DNA of 64,000 nt. It comes from Sipunculus nudus (taxonomy: Eukaryota; Annelida; Sipuncula; Golfingiida; Sipunculidae). Positions 56,220 to 64,000 of the stretch are shown here, piece by piece (the first letter of the stretch is position 1; every line of letters starts with the position of its first letter). Below the pieces are notes generated by a model. It was not told where the DNA came from and made no database searches. It was given only the letters and a program-made list of their open reading frames with translations. The DNA lies in the NCBI GenBank assembly GCA_026874595.1, contig CM049307.1:35506862-35570861 (forward strand), read 5' to 3'. A program made the translations under genes and the position numbers.

Positions 56220-59200
56220 AAAGATGCAAGTATGAAACTGCTGGCATTGCAACCACTGCATCCTGGCAATTCTGAAGCACAGTCATAAATTTTAATATGT
56301 ATGATTCCAAATAGATCGTAAACAGTGACTTAAGGACAATACAATTATTTGTTTCTTTTTTACTGTTCAATAAGAAGAATGAGTCCCTTATATATTCCTA
56401 TGCCCGTGCAAAGATCATAGATTACCACTGCTATGGCAGTTTCTTGACTGCAGCGCCTTGGACCATACAGAAACCAAGTTTCCGGTAGTCAATAGATAAC
56501 TGTTATTATAACATATGGCTTAAATTATGACCGGACATATGGCAAAGCATATATTTTTACAAACTCAGAGAATTGATTGCTTCCTAGTCGAATATTCACG
56601 TGATACGGCCAACATCACTGACGCGTGTACAAATCTGAAGGCCTGCACGTATTCATAAAAGTTTAAATGGGCATTAGATGTTAAAATCTTTCCACAGCCA
56701 AACAAGGAAATGTGTCAGAGAGCTAGGAATTCTGGAGAACCTGATTATGGAAATATTCACGATATAAACACATTCAAGGGACCTATTCCGATATCAAACG
56801 TGTATTATACAAAGATAAATGAGGGTGAGGTCGTTCTCTAATAGAATGGCGATTTAGTATGTATGTATATCAATAACTACCGAAGTGAGACTTCTATATT
56901 CTATTCAGTATTCTATTATATGGCTAGCAGGCAAAGTTGAAGTATGTAGATGTGTTTAAAAATGTTTATCTCAGTTAAATATTACATTTTACATGCTCGC
57001 ATATGATACGTCTCATCTCCACATTCATTTATTATCTGCATGACTATACATTGCATATAGTATTTCACAGTATTGTCTGAATACAAACCGGATAGAAATT
57101 TGTTCTTTTTTGGATATTACCCAAATTATTTGGTTGTAAAATTGCCTAAGTCCAAATGTATACAGTCATTAATATTCAAGGAGGGTAAGAGAAACTGATT
57201 TAAGTAATTACCATTGGTGATATCATGGCTTCCAGTGTCAGATTGTACAGATTTTTTAACAAAGACACAATAACATTCCGGTAAATACCTGTTTAAGAAT
57301 GAACTTTGTCGCCAAAATTGACCTGGTGTTGTTGTCGTCTGCTTGCTTCCAGATTCTCGTCTGGTCTGTCACTTCTGGAAGTCCGCACCCTCTTGTTATA
57401 GACCATTTGTCAAAGAGCGCCTCCTGGGATGACGATACGTTTACAAATATACATTCTAATAGTTTTTTTAATGCTTTTACTTTTAAGTTGAGCCGCAAAG
57501 TGGAGAAATGCATGCATCGCCTGCATGGAAGTCATGTTCAAAGGATTTACATCTGTTCGATATTCGTCCATTTGCCATGTTGTGACATTATCACGGCATG
57601 AGACAACATTAAGAATCCGGGTGCGAGCAAAAAAATTGAAGCCAACAAATTAAGAAGTAATTAAGAAGTCATAAATCAATGTAAAATATTGACACAGAAC
57701 TCTTTCATAGCTTTCAATTTATCTTTGTGATGCAATTAGTGTTTTTCAACGGGTCCACTTTCAAAAGTTGCCGATGAATAGTTTTTTTTTGCTGAAGGAA
57801 GCTCGATATTTTACTACTCATGAATTAACACAAAAACGGTTGTATATGGGTATCATCTTAAATGATCATTTGTGGAACTTCAAATTATATCAGGTTAAGG
57901 GCATGCAGTGTAAACACAGGATTTTAAGAGTATTATATATACATGTATTTTTATAAACGACAAGTGCCTTGTGTGTGCTTGACCTATCGTCTGCCGTACT
58001 AGGATCAGCTTACGTACTTCTTGTAAAGTGTCAACAGTTTCATAATATATGTTATTTCATTTAGAAAGGGAAGCTTTCTTCATGAATGTGTACGACCCGA
58101 ATTTATGGAATTTCTGACTTACTCTTGGTATATATTAATGAACTGTAGGTAATTTCTGTTCAGAAAAGTTCTTAAAAAACCCTGTAATAGACGTTTGTAA
58201 TCGCTTATCTAGAAGCTGTTAGTAAACACGGTATATATAAGCCAATGTTGTCAAACAGAAAAACCATGCACAGGTCCGGACGTTGAAAAGTCAGTAGTTG
58301 CAAGACACACTTTGCAAAACTCAGGTTGTATGTCCTTGCTGAATGTGTTTTGATAATTTAGGCGTCCCCCTGCACGTTATAAAAACGTGAATGTGAACAA
58401 AATAAACATCCTGTGTGCATAGGGGTCGGCGTTCTCTGGCCTTATTTTTATAAAAGGTTCAATGATAATTGCAAGTTAATATACGTCAAATATCGGAATA
58501 AAACCCTTTAATTAACGCTACAAACAGGAGCACGATAGTCAAGTAAAACTTTGACTTTTCTTTGGTGAAATTAATGTCTATGATACGGAAATTTCGACAT
58601 ATTGACCCGCTTCTGATATACATGTCCCTTTCAATGTAACTTTATTTATGCTAATTCAGTCACACGAAAACAAAAGATCACAATCAAACTTCCAGAGAAA
58701 TCTTGTCGATAGAGGCACACTGGTACCTGCTGTTTATTTGACTTTACGTTCACAGCATGATGGGTGGTCCTGCTGGTAAGGTAATTTTTCAGCCATTATG
58801 CTACATTATCACAGTATGAGTTAATGTATCAAAATATGAAAGTTGATCAGTACGTGAACCCAACGTTCCCTTTCAAGAAGTTATGCTATGAATCTTCATT
58901 AGAAAAAATGTATCAAAACACTAAGGTGTTGAGTGAGAACAAAACAATTACTTCTGTTAATGTGTTTCACCAAGAATTAAGTGCATTCTGTAATCTAAAG
59001 TTGCTTTGTATTTGCTGCATAAAGAATTTAGGTAGCATCATTTGCACAAAAAAAATCCTCAAAATAAATCCAAAAGTTGTTTCATATGTATTATAAACCA
59101 AAAAACTATGTATTATTTCAAATCTAATACCAACTTGCAGATGGATTTATTATTTTTTTTAGAAATTCACATTAATTTTAAAATTTAAAAGAATTTAAAA

Positions 59201-60180
59201 GTTTAAATGGTACACGATCTCAAGCAACCAGTAACAGCAAATCACTTTTTAACCACATTTTATGATTATTAATCTACATGGCAATATCTCAAACCCGTTT
59301 TTTGTCTATCATGTATCTTTCATGTTTAATAATTATATTAATTTTTTTAAAGAATAAAAAATGAGATTTTTTGCTAGTTTAACCAATAAAGTATACGACT
59401 ATATGACGGGACAGCACACACTTCCTCTCATTTTATATACTGGTTAACCAGTCCCGATGACTGCCGCACCTGCGGGGCCTGGTTGTGAAATCTTCCCCAT
59501 AACTGCGTAATAACACCGAGGAAACCCAAAAATGCGCACTCGTATGTGAGTGAAACGACCTTCCCATTATCTTGCAGAGCGCTCAAGTTGCATGGGTGGA
59601 GACCAACCGGGAAAGATCTCAGCTAAGATACCAATTTTAGATCTCTCGGCTCCGAGTCCGGTGCTCTATTCCTAGACCACATAAGCCGGTCAAAATATGA
59701 ACAGCTGTTAATAGTCTGTTACCTAGACCTCTGCACTATAGTACCCGAGCTATGATAGAAAGTACAAACGTATAGCGATATTGATAGTGCCTTGGTCAAT
59801 CTACGTTGTGGCTGGCACGACTACAATATACAGACATATATAGCGGTGAAAGCGGTCCAGTACGGTTAATTGATGGCTGTGGGAGTAATGGACGCAATAA
59901 TGTACGAAATATATAATCACCTTAAGTTTCCTTAAAACAGTCAATATACCGGGTATATTAAAGCAAATGATATGCAGCTGGAACATATACAGCCCTTATA
60001 TTACCATCACACTCCTCTAAAGCAGGCCCCGCACACAAACACATGCACGAACATCACTGCCACCATATCTACTAATTGTTTACTCACTAATTTACTCATT
60101 GTTTAAATAACTAAAATGAATTTCTAATAAATAAAAAATCATGCTTCTGTGAATATAAAAAAATGTAAATTATCTGTTGA
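56218..60180. other. Intergenic; one SINE head, otherwise nothing recognised
   Basis: No supported exon. An open frame at 57299-57601 begins with a signal-like hydrophobic stretch but has no family support. Confidence 0.35.
59636..59697 (-). mobile_element. Diverged tRNA-derived SINE head
   Basis: The minus strand reads TGTGGTCTAGGAATAGAGCA followed by CCGGACTCGGAGCCGAG, the D-arm/A-box and anticodon-arm layout of a tRNA-derived repeat. The B box is no longer recognisable. The SINE body may extend left to about 59445. Confidence 0.4.
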
Positions 60181-60199
60181 AAAAAAAACCAAATAATTG

Positions 60200-60470
60200 C
60201 AGCCATGGGGGGGGGGGGGGGAGGGGGTCCGCCCGCCTCCCTTTTTTTTGTTATCCGAAGCGACCTTTTTTGAGGGTTTCAGACAATCTTTTGCGGCCTA
60301 GAACATCCCCCCCCCCCCCCCCCCCCCCCACACACGCTTTTCCAGGACCTGGGGACTTTTTTGGGGGGTTTTTCATTAGTCCTTCTGGGTTGGACCCCCC
60401 CCCCCCCCCCCCTTTCCTAAATCCTGGTCCTCCTCTGTTTGGGGAAAACGTAGCTTTCTATAAAACAGAT
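60200..60470. repeat. Poly-G/poly-C low-complexity repeat
   Basis: A G tract at about 60206-60219 and long C tracts near 60307-60329 and 60396-60412. The CCTAAATCCTGG phrase is shared with 36701. The proline-rich open frame is an artefact. Confidence 0.8.
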
Positions 60471-60729
60471 TAGAGAGAACGTGTCTTTATGTTAAAAGCT
60501 AAACTCAGCGCCCACTCCTCCACTGTTGATGGTTTAATTTGGCTACACATGTTTGGCATCCTCAGCAATGGAAAATTAGAAGATTAAAGACCTTTACCAA
60601 TTAAAACTAGAAAACGGGCAGTGGACAAGCGACCACATGTATCTGCCAAATCACAGAGGCATGGGTAAAGCGAGGCATTGAATGTTCTTGACATGAAATG
60701 AATCCAAATTTGTGGCATCAGTGATGCCA

Positions 60730-61720
60730 ATTAAACTCATCATATGTGAACAATTTTCACCAAAATAGATCTACAGATGGATACACCATGCAAAATATTC
60801 TAAGCATAGACACAAATCCACTATTGAGAATAAGTGGATCAATGTATTCTATAAAAAACGGAACAGCGGGTGGCGTCACATTTCTGGTCACCAACAAAGT
60901 TATCCAAGGCAGATAAACATGTAAAATATCAGGCTGATACATCCATCCACTCCTGAGATATGGACAATTTTAACCGAAAGCGAACAAATGGGACGCCACA
61001 CAAAACAATCGCAGATGGCGCCACCAGTCTTGAATATGACATGGGGGTATTTCTATGGACATGCACAATTTCAGGCCAAAACGGCAAATCACTCCTGAGA
61101 AAAGGGCTTCAATATATTCAATGAAAACGGGAAAGAAGGTGGCACCATCTGTCTGCTCTATGAGAAAACTCTCCGAGATCGATGGATTTGACATGCCAAA
61201 TTTCAGACCAATAAATTGAATCACTCCTGAGATATGAGCATACATACAGACAGACGCCAAGCAAAAACGATTGCAGATGGCGCTACCAGTCTTAAATATG
61301 AGATGGAGGTAGCTAAGATCTATTGACATGCACAATTTTAGCCAAATACATCAAACCAATAATTAAGATGAACAGATGGCAACCACATGGATGAATGCCA
61401 CGCAACAGCCACTACACGTGGTGCCACCAGTCAGGATTATGAGATAAAGGATCCAAGCTGTATGGACATGCACAATTTTAGCTCAATACATTAAACCACT
61501 CCTGAGTTATGGGCTGTTATCACTAAGACACCCAGATTCATACTGCACAAAAAGGATTGCAGGTTGCATCGTCTTTGTTACACACAACTTCATAGGTGAG
61601 CGAATAATTCTGCGGGGTTTCAGAAAGATTGGTTGAAGGGTCTCAGAGAAGTTCTCAAGAAACAAACATGGCGGCAAAACCCATGTGAAAACATAGTATC
61701 TGCAAAACTGTTTTGGCAGA
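60730..61720. repeat. Diverged tandem repeat, about 135-bp unit, 6-7 copies
   Basis: CATGCAnAATTT-like phrases followed by CACTCCTGAGATATGG-like phrases recur at about 60788, 60917, 61060, 61190, 61328 and 61467. A GATGGCGCCACCAGTCTT-like phrase appears in alternating units (61013, 61276, 61420), giving a double-unit period of about 262 bp. Non-coding. Confidence 0.8.
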
Positions 61721-63012
61721 TAGTTACAATGGTAATCTAAGAATCTTTCAGTAAAACTGGACAAAAACTAGATTTCTTTCATCTCACTCTTGGTTTCTTC
61801 TGTGCTTGTATCTCCTGCAAGTCTTCAATCACTTAATCTGTTGTATGAAGTCTGCTTGCAATAGGTTATGCGCAGTTAAATTTATATGACAAGTAATTTG
61901 TTGGTATACTCTTGTATCATTAGTGGATGTAGCATATTGCTTCAACAATACAAGAATAGTCAAGTGACTGACAACCGACTCCAACATAATATTCCTATTG
62001 CTATACAGGTAGTTGTGTAGAATACAACACTTGCTGCTACTGGAGTAATGAAAGTTGTGACATTAACTGATGAACATACTGGAACACCTTAAATGATTTG
62101 AAACTTGTAGGTCATTTACTGTCAGTCAGTCAGAATGCCATATATGGCACCTCTTTAAGTAGATTACAGTGCATGAAGGTTTCAGTCCTCCATAACCTTT
62201 GTTGCCTATACAAGGACTAGCAGTGTATTAGGTTTTGGCTTAATACGAACAATCATTCTAGATTTGAGCAGCTCATTCTATTTATTAGTAATATTAACCC
62301 AAAGTCCTCCTGTTTTTTCTTTGTATTTGTGGTATATCTACAACCATCTCCAGTCTGGTTTCTTTCTTAAAAATGTAAATAAACAATAATAGTGAAGTCT
62401 TACTCTAACTTTCAGTATGGACGCAGCAGATGAGATCTGAAAATAAACAGTCCATTACCTGATTAAAGCTTTGATAAGTATGATGCAATTCTGGATTAAA
62501 CTTCTGGTACAATGACTGGTACAACCAGAACATGTAGGAATTAGTCAAGTTATTTTTCAGTTTGTAATCTTTAAGAAAATATACTAGGTGAAGGGGCAGA
62601 ATGATTGAAACTTACGTTGATTTTTCTGATAAGGTAAAACATACTACAGTGAGATATCCTTTTAAACTGACAATGGACAATAAATTATTACAAAAAAGAG
62701 TGATATTTGATATTTTTTTATTGAAATTAAAAACATTCAGGTTTGGAGTTATATGCATCCTGTTTGACTAGGAGTGGAATGAGCAAATGTTGGTCCTTAT
62801 CATTATCAAACACATGATAACACAGCATACTAAATAATATCAAAGCATGAACCAATAAGTGGTCTGTAGCATGATCAGCATTACTGTAACAGTTTAACTT
62901 CACTAAGAATTCTTGCACTGACAGGTAAGTCGTTCTTCACTTATATGATGTATTCGCAGAGGTTATCAGTTCTACTGTAATATGGTGAGGGATATATGAA
63001 AGTTATGAGTTA
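61721..63012. other. 3' flank and probable 3' UTR of JMJD8
   Basis: No other exon seen. The right part should be the JMJD8 3' UTR on the minus strand. Confidence 0.4.
62717..62722 (-). terminator. Candidate JMJD8 polyadenylation signal
   Basis: AATAAA on the minus strand about 290 nt after the JMJD8 stop codon. Confidence 0.35.
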
Positions 63013-63096
63013 TTATCGAGCGAGGAATGTTGAGATGAATACAGTTGTATCAATGTTCAGAGTTCCATGCCACCATCGGTCCGGGAAGTAAATGAT
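63013..63096 (-). CDS. JMJD8: JMJD8 last coding exon
   Basis: Minus-strand acceptor TTATTTTTTAG before 63096; 27 codons plus TAA at 63015-63013. It begins IIYFPDRWWH. Confidence 0.94.
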   Translation of the reverse strand: MIYFPDRWWHGTLNIDTTVFISTFLAR

Positions 63097-63689
63097 CTAA
63101 AAAATAAAGAAGTGCTCAAACATCATGTCATATGTTTCAATGGTTTACAAAATATATATTCTTTCTATAAATTTTGCTTAATATACAATTTAGCAAACAG
63201 CCTAGCTTTTTTATAGTAAACATCTTGATTCCTTGCCACTGTTTAATGTAATGTGAAATGACCACTTAGTATCAATATGATAACTATCTTATAACATCAG
63301 CCAAAACATTTAAAAATTTTCAAATATCTCCTTTTCTGAGCTTATATGTAAATCCTTAATAAACTGCTTAAATTTTTTAATTAAAAGACCTGAAAAATAA
63401 AATGCACAAGATTTATTCCTTTCAAATAATACTACACTAATATGATAAAATATTTCTTGTAATATTAAATTGTCCCCCAACCTACAGACACCACCAAACT
63501 GAAGAAATAAATATTGGCATTTTAATAAAATTTTCACAATAAAAGGTGAACATATGGTGGCAATACTGATAATAATATCTGTGTAAATTTAAAATAACAG
63601 TAGGAATGTGATTTTACCTCTCCTGGACCGATGGTACACTCCATTGGGACATCAGCTGGATGAAGCTCTGGAAAATCCTTCACCAGCCA
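63013..63689 (-). CDS. JMJD8: JMJD8 JmjC-domain protein, last two coding exons (partial 5')
   Basis: Two minus-strand exons (63689-63618, 63096-63013) join in phase 0 to 51 residues ending TAA. The peptide matches the C-terminus of JMJD8 very closely: a WL-K-FPEL helix, PMECTIGPGE, IIYFPDRWWHGTLNID and TTVFISTFLAR. The YFPDRWWH block is diagnostic for JMJD8 among JmjC proteins and includes the distal His of the cupin metal site. JMJD8 is known as an endoplasmic-reticulum-lumen JmjC protein linked to signalling and metabolism; its enzymatic activity is unclear. The N-terminal signal and most of the cupin lie beyond 64000. In vertebrates JMJD8 is the convergent neighbour of STUB1, as here in orientation. 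Confidence 0.93.
63618..63689 (-). CDS. JMJD8: JMJD8 penultimate coding exon
   Basis: 72 bp, exactly 24 codons in phase 0, with acceptor CATTACAG above 63689 and donor GTAAAA below 63618. It encodes WLVKDFPELHPAD and VPMECTIGPGE. Confidence 0.92.
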
Positions 63690-64000
63690 CTGTAATGTTG
63701 TCTGGTTTGGATGAAAGTGTGGGGTTTTCTCTGGTGGATGGAAGAACCAACGCTACAAGCAATATCATGCATGGTTATCTGTCAGAACACGATGCACCGG
63801 TTAATAAGACCATTCAAAACTGAAGCAACCTGTGCCTTGACAACATACTACCAATGAGTAACCTTTAGATGAACAAAGGTACTGGTTGAAAAATATCTGG
63901 GATTTATATGAGTGAGTGGAAGTAAAATCTATGTTATGACCTCCCCCAAGGGCTGGGGGTTATGTTTTTGCCAGCATTTGTTTGTCTGTTTGTCCTTTAG
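63690..64000. other. JMJD8 intron
   Basis: No further JMJD8 exon recognised. The right edge (about 63938-64000) has a CCTCCCCCAAGGG and TTTGTTTGTCTGTTTGTCC phrase typical of dispersed repeats. Confidence 0.5.

Noticed and set aside
57299-57601. 100-codon frame with a signal-peptide-like start
   Set aside because: No homology recognised, an antisense frame of similar length overlaps, and no splice or promoter support; left as chance.
60177-60473. Gly/Pro-rich 98-codon frame
   Set aside because: Produced by G and C homopolymer tracts.
63608-63823. 71-codon plus-strand frame at the right end
   Set aside because: Overlaps the JMJD8 exon on the opposite strand, where the conserved PMECTIGPGE reading lies.

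Overview
This is a eukaryotic (animal) nuclear window: AT-rich, intron-containing, without operons, and mostly made of repeats. The gene content and repeat style suggest a mollusc, most likely a bivalve. That taxonomic call is an inference from family resemblance; the sequence carries no species marker.

Genes. Three host genes can be supported. (1) STUB1/CHIP, the Hsp70/Hsp90 co-chaperone and U-box ubiquitin ligase, lies on the plus strand from 13876 to 19603 as six consecutive exons with matching splice phases; its first exon was not found. (2) A rhodopsin-class GPCR lies on the minus strand at 28181-29245, essentially one large exon, with several altered signature motifs. (3) JMJD8 lies on the minus strand; its last two coding exons are at 63013-63096 and 63618-63689, and the rest is beyond the right edge. 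STUB1 and JMJD8 are tail-to-tail neighbours in vertebrates, so the window appears to keep an ancient gene pair, pushed about 43 kb apart by the GPCR and many transposons.

Mobile elements. 17501-18339 is a non-autonomous hAT element in a STUB1 intron, with an 8-bp target duplication. 29450-42745 is bounded by matching inverted ends and holds decayed exons of a spliced gene; nested in it, 31767-35503 is a Mutator-like element with about 711-bp terminal inverted repeats and a 9-bp target duplication. 44100-45640 is a decayed LINE. 48004-52628 is a 5'-truncated L1/Tx1-like LINE with a 13-bp target duplication; its ORF1 fuses CCHC zinc knuckles to a NADAR (YbiA-like) domain, and its ORF2 is broken in at least four places. 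53356-55762 holds three copies of a small element packed with 21-bp palindromic units. tRNA-derived SINE heads are at about 27.5, 31.45 and 59.67 kb.

Tandem repeats. 4041-8474 is a 77-bp satellite whose units carry a telomere-like palindrome and which has a roughly 1.48-kb higher-order period. 8685-10235 is a second satellite with 100-bp and 138-bp unit forms, each with a 19-bp palindrome. Shorter arrays lie at 26.09-27.0, 42.92-43.31 and 60.73-61.72 kb.

The most unusual item is the retrotransposon ORF1 carrying a NADAR domain, the family known to act on ADP-ribose linked to guanine. Splice sites, domain calls and family names come from reading the sequence and from memory of the families; no search was run.
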